From positions 30,649,315 to 30,713,314 of the forward strand of contig NW_024037069.1 in the NCBI RefSeq assembly GCF_015706575.1: DNA of 64,000 nucleotides, given 5' to 3'. Below are positions 1 through 10,680 of the stretch, piece after piece. The position numbers and the translations under genes were made by a program. The DNA is from Patiria miniata. Lineage: Eukaryota; Echinodermata; Asteroidea; Valvatida; Asterinidae. How positions within the stretch are numbered: the first letter of the stretch is position 1; each line of letters starts with the position of its first letter. The notes beneath the pieces were generated by a model. It made no database searches. It was not told the origin of the DNA and worked only from the letters and a program-made list of their open reading frames with translations.

Positions 1-957
1 TATAAACAATAAAGGTCTATTCTTTAAGTTTCAAGGAGTGAAACTATGTACCAGACGATTTAGATCGGAAAACAAAACCCACTCCAATTTTGAATTGAAA
101 TCTTCGAAAAAGAATTACTTCAGTCGAAACTCTGGTGAAAACCTCGGTCTACTTGATTGAATGAATAAGTTATGGGATGGAGTAAAGTTTCACTCAAATC
201 AATTAAGTGATTTGTCATTAGCGAAATAGTACTGGCATAAAAAGAGAAAGACAAAACAACTCTGACAATGTTGCTTGGGTAATGTCTTCTTCCCGACTCG
301 CCCACTTACCACCCTTCACTGTTTTAATTTTGAATATGTAGGTCTATAATTTCTTACCGTTAACATTCACCATACACAACCCTCCCAGACATTCACAGAA
401 ATCACAAATTTAATAAAAAACACTGTCTCCGTATACATGAAGAGTGACACAAGAATTGTGATGGAATGAACATAATTATGTACTGCATTTCACCCTATGA
501 CTTAAAAAAATGTGTCTGATTCATTAATTGAACAATTCAAAAAGGGGGAACATCCGCCCGCCATAATTGATTTGCCGACTCACTTCTTCCCAATTAACCT
601 CGTTCTCTCCGTAAGGGTGACAATGACGAACCCTAATTTCAGTGCATTCAAAAAGATGTGTAGACTTTTTCCGGCAGTTAGAAATATCGGGCTGTGTTGG
701 AACTAGGGCCTACAACCAACAGTTATTGGGAGTGCTTTTAGCAAAATGGTATAATTTATGAGGTGTATTTGTGTTTACAAAGATGACCAGTATACGAACC
801 ATCGTTGCCAAAGGAAGAGTACACAATTAAGGAGCAAGGAGCTGAGAAAAGTTAAACATCAACTATTTGTAGACGCCTTTCCAGGCTGACACTTCTATTA
901 TCCGTTTCTACTAAGCTACAAACGCTCTGGCAAATGAATGGCGTGCATACTTGACCT
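1..957. other. AT-rich stretch without a recognised gene
   Basis: Only short open frames occur here, several lacking an ATG start, and none resembles a protein I recognise. I see no clear inverted or tandem repeat. It is probably intergenic or intronic DNA. Confidence 0.5.
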
Positions 958-960
958 TTA

Positions 961-1478
961 ATCTAAGATAGAGATATCTCTATTAATAATTCTATTAATA
1001 ATAAAGACATCTCTGTTTTTAACAGAGATATCTCTATTAAACGAGGAAATAGAGATATCTCTATTCCTAATAGAGATATCTCTATTGTGAATAGAGACAT
1101 TTCTGTTTCTAAAAGGGATATCTGCATAAATAGTAAAGATATCTAATATTATTAATGGAGATATCTCTATTATTAATAGAGATATCTCTATTTCAAATAG
1201 ATTTATCTCTATCATTATTAAAGATATCTTTATTTCTTTGAGATTTATCAATATTATTAATAAAGATATCTCTATTTTTAATTGAGTAATCGCTATTTCT
1301 AATAGAGTTATCGCTATTGGAAATAGAGATATATCTCTATTAATAATATAGATTATCTTGTACAGGAATTAAATGTTAACTTTGTACGTCCGAAACAGAG
1401 ATATCTTTATTATTAATAAAGATATCTTTGAACGTCCGAAACAGAGATATCTTTATTATTAATAAAGATATCTCCATT
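961..1478. repeat. Palindromic GATATC satellite-like array
   Basis: The block is built from an 18-bp self-complementary unit, AATAGAGATATCTCTATT, and degenerate derivatives. The units are joined by short AT-rich spacers such as TAATA and TTAATAAT. Because the unit is its own reverse complement, both strands read alike. The apparent minus-strand frame with repeated N-R-D-I-S motifs is a by-product of the repeat. At 1398-1478 a longer unit (CGAAACAGAGATATCTTTAT and following bases) is present twice, showing higher-order duplication. No gene is supported. Confidence 0.9.
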
Positions 1479-2400
1479 TTGGATTAAATATGAAGAATGT
1501 ACGCCATACAAACGGACTGGGTTATACAAACAAATGACACAACGTGGCTGAAATTACAGAGGGACGAAGACACGACGGATCCTGCGTTCTTCTGCAGCTC
1601 ACGGTCCAATAGGTCTACATATATTTTTTTCGCGAAACCCCTACCTTCCCCCCCGAAAATCGAGAAAATCCACAACAATGAAACAGAAAGAAAGAAAAAA
1701 CGAAGACACAAATTTCACTAAATAACCGTCAGTTTGTGTGGGTCTTCCTGCAGGGAGAAATTCATTGAAATGTCATTCTCTATGCTAAACATAGATTACT
1801 GAGCTAGCTTAATAATGAAATTAAAGTTGTCTTTCAAATCATATTACAATATATTTCATTCTTCTTTCATTATTTTCTTCTTCTTTTTTTCTTCTTCGCT
1901 CTCCAATTTTCATTTCTACGATTTGCTCAGCTATTAATAGTCCAATAAATTCATCATTGTGATGTCGGTTCGGTGACTCACGCAAAAAAATACGGCGTAG
2001 ACTGGCGACTTCTCATAATATGTCAAGAAAGACACGGTTCGATGTGCGGAATGAAGTCGGGGTGCGTGGTCGACCGAGATTGCGGACCGTAAGAACCAGT
2101 ATCGATTCTCATCGATCGAATCGATTGTTGCTATTTACGTTCGTGGTCACGAAGGGTCATTCAAACATTCGGAGTCGACTCCAACGTTCACGAATTCTCG
2201 CACGCGTAGTGACGAGGATGTTCGGATCAACGGCTCCTGGGGAAAATCTTAAAGGTACGCATGACTTTCAATTTATTTTGTAATTAAAGGGAATGTGAAG
2301 AACGCACCAACTATCAGTTTTTGGTTTTGCCCTTTTACCGACGTATTTTATAGACTCTGTATACTCAGTTTTGTTCCCTGATTGATTGTGAGAAAAATTG
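1479..2400. other. Unassigned stretch with a CpG-rich block at 2010-2260
   Basis: Most of this interval is AT-rich and featureless. From about 2010 to 2260 CpG dinucleotides become frequent. An 87-codon open frame starts at the ATG at 2020. A splice-donor-like AAG|GTACGC lies near 2254, inside that frame. An AP-1-like TGACTCA lies just upstream, at about 1975. This could be a small exon or a regulatory patch, but the translation matches no family I know. Confidence 0.25.
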
Positions 2401-2429
2401 TTCACAAACTACTGGAACCCACAAACTAC

Positions 2430-2500
2430 TCGAACCGTGGGACTCGAGCCCACGACCTCTTGCTTACTAGTGCAGACGTCTTACCACTCGACACCGAGCT
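2430..2500 (-). repeat. tRNA-derived SINE head (or tRNA pseudogene)
   Basis: Read on the minus strand, the segment has a B-box-like GGCTCGAGTCCCA (2438-2450 on the plus strand) preceded by an A-box-like TGTCGAGTGGTAA (2481-2493). The spacing is normal for an RNA polymerase III internal promoter. The acceptor stem does not pair and the anticodon stem is disrupted, so it is not a functional tRNA. The downstream sequence on the minus strand (2430 toward 2310) is probably the SINE body, but no second copy is present in this window to define its end. Confidence 0.55.
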
Positions 2501-2649
2501 TGCCGGGGTCGGCTGGCTGGTTTGAATATTAAAGACATAATTATCAGCGGGTACCCCGACTTATTGCAACCAGTATTGCCAACCTCTTTCATTATTTTTT
2601 GAAGGGCTATATTTAAAAAGGTATCAAAGCACATAAAGCTCGTGGAGTA

Positions 2650-2860
2650 CTCCTGGGTCAGATTGACCCAGAATCTGCATCTATATCTGCTCAGTCCTTT
2701 TCTAGGGTCAAAATGACACTTTTCCGGGTCAAAAATGACATTTTAATAGGTCATTTTGACCCAGAAAAGTGTACATTTTGACCCAGAAAAGTGGGTTTTT
2801 TTTACCCTAGAAAAGGACTGAGCAGATATAGATGCATCTTCTGGGTCAATCTGGCAGGAG
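2650..2860. mobile_element. Foldback MITE with GACCCAGAA-rich arms
   Basis: The left arm begins CTCCTGGGTCAGATTGACCC. The right arm, reverse-complemented, begins CTCCTGCCAGATTGACCCAG. Both arms then continue through the same GCATCTATATCTGCTCAG and TCCTTTTCTAGGGT segments, so nearly the whole 211-bp element folds into one hairpin. The centre carries repeated TTTTGACCCAGAAAAGTG units. No target duplication is obvious. A related sequence with GACCC and TCAAAATGACACTTTT motifs occurs near 58690-58780. No coding capacity. Confidence 0.8.
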
Positions 2861-4442
2861 TTTTAAGCAAACAAAATTAGACACTGGCAATACAGTGCCC
2901 TTTAATCTTGATGTTTTCCCCTGCATGCCTACAAATGAGAATTTGAACTCCCTTTTTCAGCTGACGCTTTTCAGTATTATTATTATTATTATTTTACTTT
3001 CAAACATGAATTTAGACCTGTCTTCTGTCACCTCGGATCTCTTTCAGTTTTAACATTTCAGCATAATTTTGTACTTGACTCTTACTGCGCGCCCAACTAA
3101 TAATATATGAGTTTTCAACAATATGCAGACATTTCAACAGTATGAACATATTTTCAACATAAATTATACACATATCTTGTATGCTTCTATCTGTCACCCT
3201 AATTCTGCCTCATTGTGATCATTATTCTAAAATTGACGGGTGTAAATTTGGTACAGTCGATCACATTCACAAAAAAAATTATGGCAATGCCCTGGACGAT
3301 ATTAAATTTATGAATCCTCGTACTGCTCAACACTATGCGGAAAAAAATCCCCCTAATTGTGTATTAAATTACAGATGATTATGATAATTATGTGTTGTAG
3401 GTATAGTGAATGCGTGTAACCTGAGTACTGAGAGAAAAATTGAACTTTTATGCGCGGCTTCGCAAACAATTGACCTCTGGTGTGAAAGATGGGAAAAACT
3501 GGGTCATGATCTTGGCTTAGGTCTTAGAACAATCATGGAGGCATCGTCTCGTATGACTGATGGCCCTTTAATTACACACACAGACTCAGAGCAATCGACT
3601 GGCCCCATTGAGACACAGTGCACACACTTGCTGGCTTCCTGGCCTCCGAGGCAGTGCAGGAAGCGCGCAGCGTGTTCTCAGCCAGACGTCAGCGGGGCCA
3701 GGTACGCGCAGGCACCCATCAGCGAATCCTCTGGGGCCCGCTCTAATGGGAGCGCCCCAGCCTTTGCCGGATAAAATTGATGCAACTCGTGGCCTTGTGG
3801 TGCCAGCGGTTTGTTTTATTTTATGATGGATCCTGCTGCATAATTGGCCTAAATGAGTGAGGTAAATATAGGTTGAGTGTTTGCGAATGACAGCACTTGA
3901 TAAATAGAAATGAGGACTATTAATATGTGACCGAATCCCACAAGGCCGTCTCAAGGACTAATTTTCACCTATTAGTTTCTCACAGGTAGTAGGAAGCGCA
4001 TATTTAGTCTCCATTTTGATAGATCACTAGGTTTTCCCTTTTAATTTAAGTAGAAATTATGTAGGTGAGAAGTTGACCGTTTCTAATGATTTCCATTGTA
4101 TATGATTCTGTATGAAGGCCAATTACTCAAAAGCAGATCTGGTGGTCGGTGACTCATTTTGTTGGGTTGGGTTGCACGTTGTGTTTTGTCATATGATTTG
4201 GAAGCTTTGGGCTTACCTTTCGTAGACGACAACATAATCTCAAGCACTGTGTTTGTGAGAAGTGGACGATCCTAGTTTTGTTGACGGCTCCATTAATTTG
4301 GTACAATTATGTGAATGACTCCACTGAAGGCACGATAACAACAGTTTTCGCAGTTGCGCTTCAATAACAGGAGGGAAATACAATGTTTGGAAGTAAATTT
4401 ACATCCGTCTCATTTTCCATTTCATTTTTTTTTTAAATGCTT
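2861..4442. other. Unassigned stretch; ATT microsatellite and one GC-rich patch
   Basis: A short (ATT)n run lies at about 2975-2995. A GC-rich patch at about 3590-3775 lies inside a 122-codon open frame that begins at a GTG near 3406 and also has an opposite-strand frame. Neither translation resembles a known domain. A small exon cannot be excluded. The rest is ordinary AT-rich DNA. Confidence 0.3.
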
Positions 4443-4533
4443 GACCCGAAACCTAACCCTAGACCTAACCAAACCCTTATGCCCTTACCCTAACTCTAAC
4501 TCTACCCCTAACCTTTGCCCTAACAATTACCCA
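4443..4533. repeat. Degenerate telomere-like (CCCTAA) tract
   Basis: About 90 bp of imperfect CCTAACCC, CCCTAACTCTAAC and CCCTAACC units lies just after a poly-T run. This is the animal telomere hexamer in degenerate form, so it is an interstitial telomere-like tract. A similar G-rich version occurs inside a TIR insert at 23823-23858. Confidence 0.7.
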
Positions 4534-4694
4534 TGAATGGACTAAATCCGGCACATTAAGTTGACCAGCTTTGAAAGAAAAGACTTCCAGTGAATAGCCA
4601 TGCATTCTGAATCAATTGAATAGAATTGTGTGTGCTCTGGGACCAGCTTTACTAGTCTTTCCTCGTGTTATTTGCATGATTTGGAGTGTACGCA

Positions 4695-5496
4695 GGGGAG
4701 TGCAGGTTGGCGTACAGTAGTGGTACTTTACTCGCCTTCCACCGCTGTGACCCGGGTTCGAATCCCGCCTGGGTCAAAATGTGGATTGGATTTTCAGTCC
4801 CTTCCTCATCCCGTGGGTTTTCCCCCGAATATGCTTCTGGGGGTTTCCTCCCACCTCTAAAGCTGTAATGTCTTCTCATTGTCTTCTCTCTACAGTTTCT
4901 TCATGCTTTCGAGCTACAGTGCCTTAAAGGGAATATACATCATTTGCTTTTGCTGTAATTTTCAGAAATGGATGGAATTGGGGGGTTGGAAATATATAGC
5001 AAATATAGTTACACTGACTTTTTGGAGGTTTTGGGTTCGAAAATGCTATAAAAACCAAGAAAAACGATCATTTTCCTGTAGTCTGGTTCCCTGACTCCAT
5101 ATAAGAAGAAACAGAGCAGTTTACATACATTGGGGAATTGTAAGGTCAGGGAACCAGTCTAGCTGGCTCGTACCCGTTCATAGGTTTGTAATCGATTGCA
5201 GACAAGTGCAATGGTCAATTGGGGCCAGTATTTGAAAAAAAAAGCCAGTTGTTTCCAACGCTGATCGGCCGATCAGCGTTGGAAATTGATACAAAAATAC
5301 CACTTTTCTTGAAAATGACAGTATACCAGATGCCATAATTTTACAGGATGCTTTAGACTGTCATTTACCAACATCCTATTAAGGTATTTCGCAAAAACTT
5401 GGTAGTTTTATTTTCCGATGTTTGCAAATGTTGTATATTCCCTTTAAGGGATCTTTTGAGTAATCCTTGGTTTCATTACCAGAATAAATTAAAACA
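4695..5496 (+). mobile_element. tRNA-Gly-like SINE, copy 1, split by a TTAA element
   Basis: The head shows a Gly-like A box region (cagtagtgg) and a perfect B box GGTTCGAATCC at 4755-4765. A body follows with CAGTCCCTTCCT, GTGGGTTTTCCC and TTCTCATTGTCTTCTCTC. The same body occurs at 10401-10680. The SINE is interrupted after GAGCTACAGTGCC (ending 4923) by a 516-bp TTAA-flanked MITE. It resumes at about 5448 with the expected TTGAGTAATCCTTGGTTTCATTACC and ends in an A-rich tail near 5496. The SINE is therefore older than the MITE. Confidence 0.85.
4928..5443. mobile_element. TTAA-flanked MITE, copy 1 (inserted in SINE)
   Basis: The element is bounded by TTAA on both sides (4924-4927 and 5444-5447). 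Its inverted ends match at 19 of 20 positions: AGGGAATATACATCATTTGC against AGGGAATATACAACATTTGC. TTAA duplication is typical of piggyBac-type and some other cut-and-paste families. The interior holds a perfect 34-bp palindrome at 5252-5285 centred on CGGCCG and a CTGGTTCCCTGAC / GTCAGGGAACCAG stem. No transposase frame is present, so it is non-autonomous. A second copy of similar length (514 bp) lies at 42243-42756. Confidence 0.88.
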
Positions 5497-6285
5497 GGGA
5501 AGATTAGGTTTACTATTATTAAGTCTAGCCTGCTCCACATTTCTATTAACATTTTAAAGATTTCACTTCCAAGATGTACTGTTCAAGATGTTAACGGTGT
5601 GCACTGTGTGGAGTGAGACACAGCTTTAATCATCTTCTCTCATTTGTCATGTTGAACAACTCTCGCCTAAACCTTGCTTCAAGTCTGTACAATATTTGAA
5701 TCTGAAAGAGACGTGCAGTCACTCCGTTACTCCGTTTTTGTGTTTAATATGTAACACATCATTGAATTAATGATGTTGTATTTAAAAAGGTAAGAAGTTC
5801 ACCTACGTCTCGAGGTAACTCTTTGCATGAACTACCATCGTGTGAAACCAGGTGGAGGCTGGGCACAGAAGGGTTCGGTCGACACGCTCAGCCAATATGC
5901 AGTTATGCACTTTGGCCACACTATGCGTCATTTAACATCTACTCGACATACCAAACGCCTGAACCAGTGTAAAATGTCAACGTGGAATGTGTGGCGGGCA
6001 TGTACCTAATTATTTCACGCAACTTTTCTGAGTTCCCTCAAGCGGAATGTAGAATCAAGAAGTGTCCAATGGATGCTATTTTTTTTTTATAACACCTCAC
6101 CCACAGATTCTGTATCTTGATTGGCCGAAAGCGAGTCACATGGCATTCGCTATTTTTGCTATCTTGCTGTGCACGGCAAAAAGTACTATACCCATATAGC
6201 AACCAAAGTACCATACGGTGAGAACCGATATTGTGTGCAAATGCATATTGGTCTCAAGCGCTGGCTCATAATATCGGAATAATCA
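5497..6285. other. Unassigned stretch
   Basis: No recognisable gene or clear repeat. A 60-codon open frame at 5827-6009 matches nothing I know. A poly-T run is present near 6079. Confidence 0.4.
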
Positions 6286-7145
6286 AGTCGATCTGCGTGG
6301 CCTCAACCTCGTCCCCAGTGCTTACTTTATTTCCAACCACGTTTCCAATAGTAAGCCCTGGATATGAAACTTTTTTCCTGTATCCTGATTCGATACCGCA
6401 ATTCGCTAGAAATGGATTTATATCGTGTACTTGGTGTTGTTATTCACAACGTGCAGTACGTGTTTTCCCGATCATTCGTCCACGCATTCTCGAAAATATT
6501 CATTTCCTTTCCAATTTGTTAATATTAATACGACATGTGATACTGCAGGTTGTCTCGTTAAGATCGAACAGTTTAATTAAAATAAAATCGTGTTTTCGTT
6601 ACTCACGCCATGCTCGCGCTGCGACGAATTGATTCTGTTTTTTACCCGAGACACCGCATACAAAAACAAACGCAACACAGGCAGGCACCAGACTATTCCT
6701 CATTTGCATTCGTGTTCAAAAATCTTGCACATGCAAATTGTCCAATACCAGGGTGAGAGAGCAGGTAGTTTGTGGGCGCGTACTGCTCGACACCCTGGGG
6801 ACGAGGTTGGCGTGGCCTCGTTAATGATTTGTATTGCAGCAAACTCTCGAGGGCGCCCTATGGCCAATTTTGGAAAGGTCAGTTGCGTGACAACGTCGTC
6901 CCCAGGGCTTACTTTATTTTTAACCTCGTTTCAGTTAGTAAGCCCTGGGATTGAAACTTGCTTCCTGAAGACACCGCTTACAAAAACAAACGATGATGTA
7001 AAACACAGCAAGGCACCAGACTATTCCTTATTTTTCATACTTATCCAAAAAAATATGGATATACAAATGATCCAATGCCAGGCTGAGAGAGCAGGTAGTG
7101 GTGGGAGCGTACTGCTCGACACCATGGGAACGAGGTTTGGATTAG
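6286..7145. repeat. Diverged tandem duplication with small hairpins
   Basis: Three blocks recur. A segment with CCTCGTCCCCAG and GCTTACTTTATTT is at about 6308 and 6894. A segment starting AGACACCGC(A/T)TACAAAAACAAACG and ending in GAGAGAGCAGGTAGT and TACTGCTCGACACC is at about 6647-6810 and 6968-7130, a period of about 321 bp. Inside the first block CCCAGGGCTTACT pairs with AGTAAGCCCTGGG to make a hairpin. The 206-codon open frame across this area starts at a GTG, follows the duplication and matches no protein, so I do not call a gene. Confidence 0.7.
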
Positions 7146-7147
7146 AT

Positions 7148-7755
7148 GGGTTACCAATCACACTTGAATTAATCTGGTTACCTATCTCACCGACTGACTG
7201 TCACTTGTGAATGAGACCGGTTACCTATCTAACTGACTGACTGTCACTTGTGAATGAGACTGGTTACCTATCTCACTGACTGACTGTCACTTGCGAATTG
7301 ATCTGGTTACCTATCTCTCACTGACTGACTCCCCGTTATGCATTAAACTGGTTACCTTTTCTCACTGACGGACTGTCATTTGTGGCTTAAACTGCTTACC
7401 TATCTCAATGACTGACTGTCAGTTGTGAATGAAACTGGTTACCTATCTCACTGACTGACTGTCAGTTGTGACTTAAACTGGTTACCTATCTCACTGACTG
7501 ATTGCCAGTTGTGACTTAAACTAGTTACCTATCTCACTGACTGACTGTCAGTTGTGACTTTAACTGGTTACCTATCTCACTGACTGACAGTCAGTTATGA
7601 CTTAAACTGGTTACTTAATACCTATCTCACTGACTGACGGGGAGTTGTGACTTAAACTGGTCACCTATCTCACTGACTTACTGTCAGTTGTAACTTAAAC
7701 TGGTTATCTATAACACTGGCTGACTGTCTCTTGTGGATTAGACTGGTCACTTATT
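7148..7755. repeat. 43-bp minisatellite array
   Basis: About 14 tandem copies of a roughly 43-bp unit with the core CTGGTTACCTATCTCACTGA, then CTGACTGTCAGTTGTGACTTAAA. Copies vary by point changes and small indels. Units toward the 5' end carry GTGAATGAGA where later units carry GTGACTTAAA, so two subtypes occupy different ends of the array. No coding potential. Confidence 0.92.
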
Positions 7756-10400
7756 TCCATCACGTACCTCTACAGCTTATTCTACACATTTTTGTTGTTG
7801 ACATTCTAGATCAGTTTAATAGAATTGTGCACTCTGGGACCAGATTTAATAGTCTTGCCTAGTTTTTATCGAAAGTTTTGCTTAGCTTTTGCAATATTTT
7901 TGTATATGTTCCAATTCCTTCGTTTTCTTGTTTGTGTTCATGATTATGTAAAAGGTTTTGTCATTTTAAGATTTATTTCTCGATCTCTGTGTAGATGTTG
8001 TTTCAACATTAATAATCTTCAGGGAATTTGAGAAAGAGGACTTTGCTATCACAAAATCCTCTCGTATTTTCGACATGATGAGGCTCTGAAGAAAATTGCA
8101 AGGATGGAACTCGACAAAAGCGCCACTGGCTGGTTTTGTTTTTGACCATTATTTTCAAGAGTCCAATTTGGCGGAAGCTGTTGTTGGACTTTGGTGTTTA
8201 GCGAGAGAACACATACGCCAGCAGGACATGGAATGACGTCCCGCGGGAAATTGGCTTGTCGCGTGTCAAATGCCTCTCGGAATTAATTTGCTCCTCAACC
8301 AAAACTCGGAAATGAACCTTGATGCTGCAATTCAAATAAATAATAAAAAACGGGAAGTCGTCCATTAATATTAACCCAAAATGTAAACAATTTAATTGCC
8401 GAAAGTAATGCTTATAAATCTGTACTTATTTGGACATTATCTCCGAAATTGAAAGCTCCTCTACTCATCAGAATCCCCTAAAAAAAAATGCAAGTCTTGT
8501 ACATAGCCCCTAGCAATTTAATTTCAAGATCATCCATAACAACTTGAGCAACTTTTCTATTATTAGTAAAACAAAAACAACCAAATGCTTTCTACAAACA
8601 ATATTGGTTAACAAAATTAAATTTCAACAAATACAAACAAACAAAAGCAACAACAAACGACAACAACACAACGATGACAACAAGAACATCTGTTATCAAC
8701 AGGGACAATACTCGACGGTAAATTATATTTTCATATAGCGTCAATTATTGCATTAATTTTTAATCAACTTTTAGAAAAACCGAGGTACGTTCCTTCGAGC
8801 ATAAGTGTCTCTTAGTTCGATCAATTTTGGTACTGCTAATTTTTGTACTTGCTGCTCCAATATGACGTTAATATCATGACAATGTATTCACTGTTATTAT
8901 TAATAAAAGTGGAAGACAGATAAGGCATCAGGGGACTAATTGGAATTCATTTTACCCAGCTGCTCAGACGTTATTACCAGCTGAGGCTTAGCTGCTTGTT
9001 TGTGCCGGTCAATGACGCTCTAAGAATCAAGCACGCAGCTCGAGATGGGTACGCGCACGGGTTCACGGCACTGTTCTATTTAACGAGTGTTTCCTTTCCT
9101 ATGATAAAAGGAACTATGAGCCTCTTGGAACAAAAAAAAAATCGAGAAAATGATGACTGGTCATTGGAAACTCGTTTGACTATACATTTTGTTGCCTTGA
9201 AGAGTCAGGTTTCCCTTAGCGGGAACTCAAAAGTACAGGACAATCTCTGAATGACAATTTGTTAAATTTAATACTGTTCATTAAGATTCCTTTATTATTT
9301 ACATGAAGGGCGTTATCATTTAACTAGAATTCACCATTTTACACAAGTGATAAGTACAGTGTACCAGAATTCTGCGTTGGCCTTAAATTTACATGACTTG
9401 TGTACCGTATTTGGTTACAATTTTCTGTGGGATCGCACGGGAACTACAATAACATTGAACAATATTGACAGTATATAACAATATGAACCATGAGACAAAA
9501 TAGCAGTTAAGTTTAACGATACGGATATAAGAACTATTTAATCGGGGACTTATAATATATTCCAGGGAGGTGAGCTTCCGATGGAAAAAAAAACAATATA
9601 AAAAAAGGAGGTTTGGGTCACGGGCACGAACAGGTGAAAATCCAGGCACTAATCCCCCACCCTCTGGGGAACCCCCAATATAATTGTACGTCGATATAGC
9701 ATCAGCCTTACCTGAATATGACGAGTTAAAGGTGTTGTCTCATCAGCATGGAGGAATGACAGGGAATGTTAATAATGCCGGACAGACGATATATCCGAAT
9801 GGCACAATATTAAAAATCGACAGCAGGCGCAATAAATTCGCGAAGTGACTAGGGTTTCAAAAATGTATACGCAGTTCATTTGAATAAAAAGTGACCCCAC
9901 AATTTTTTGTAAAATAAACGAGACCGTCTAGTTTAAAACTCAGTGGAATTGTGCGAATATAGCCGAGGATCATCTCACTAGCTTTTGGGCTATTATCTAA
10001 GAGCAGATTTGATAAAATTAGGGTCCAAAAATGGGTCCTATTTGCACGAGAAAATGTTAAGAAGAGCCATCTTCTGGTGACTTTTCGTGCGCAGTATTAA
10101 AGCTGAAACTCGCGAATGAAATCAAAGAGGAGAATCTGAAGATGTTGCCTCTCTATTGGGAGAACCTAAGCGTTCATTTATTATTTCGAGCTGAATTTTT
10201 CAGTCTTAATACCTTTTTTTGAGAAAGTTCCTACCAGGACCGAATTGTTAGGCCCGTAAACAAAATTATATTTGTTTATTTCACATCAATCCAGTCAGTT
10301 ACCAGTTTGCAGCACTTTTATTCATTTCCAAATTCTAAAGGTTTGGAACATATGTAGAGTAATGTATGTGCACGGGAAGCGATAAATACTAGCGATACAA
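7756..10400. other. Unassigned AT-rich stretch
   Basis: No gene is recognised. The sequence at 7812-7880 (AATAGAATTGTG, CTCTGGGACCAG, then AGTCTT and CCT) resembles 4612-4675, so a short dispersed repeat lies in both places. A CAA-rich run occurs at about 8570-8690. Open frames in the interval are short and unrecognised. Confidence 0.4.
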
Positions 10401-10680
10401 GGGAGTCCGGTCGGTGCAGTGGTTACTTTCCTCGCCTTCCACCGCTATGGCCCGGGTTCGATTCCTGCCCGGACCACATGTTGATTTGTTTTTCAGTCCC
10501 TACCTGATTCTGTGGGTTTTTCCCAAAATAATATTATGCTTCTGGGGTTTTCCTCCCACCTCTAAAACTGTAATTTCTTCTCATTGTCTTCTCTCCACAG
10601 GTTTCTTCAGGCTTGCGAGCTACAGTTGGGATTTTGAGGAATCCTTGGTTTCATTACCGGAAAGAAATAAATTAAAAACA
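10401..10680 (+). mobile_element. tRNA-Gly-like SINE, copy 2 (uninterrupted)
   Basis: The head reads as a tRNA-Gly relative. GTCCGG near the start pairs with CCGGAC after the B box. The A box CGGTGCAGTGG is at 10412-10422, the anticodon loop has TCC at the Gly position, and the B box GGGTTCGATTCC is at 10454-10465. The tRNA-unrelated body shares GTGGGTTTTTCCC, TTCTCATTGTCTTCTCTC and AATCCTTGGTTTCATTACC with copy 1 at 4695-5496, and it ends in an A-rich tail. Copy 2 shows what copy 1 looked like before its MITE insertion. Confidence 0.88.

Noticed and set aside
958..1251. 97-codon minus-strand frame with repeated N-R-D-I-S
   Set aside because: It is a direct translation of the palindromic GATATC array.
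961..1478. CRISPR-like array
   Set aside because: Spacers are not unique or uniform in length, the unit is palindromic, and the window is eukaryotic in character.
6590..7210. 206-codon plus-strand frame
   Set aside because: It starts at a GTG, crosses a diverged tandem duplication whose units differ by indels, and has no recognisable domain.
10401..10480. Functional tRNA-Gly gene
   Set aside because: The head folds fairly well but is joined to a SINE body that recurs at 4695, and the anticodon arm is imperfect. A SINE is the better call.
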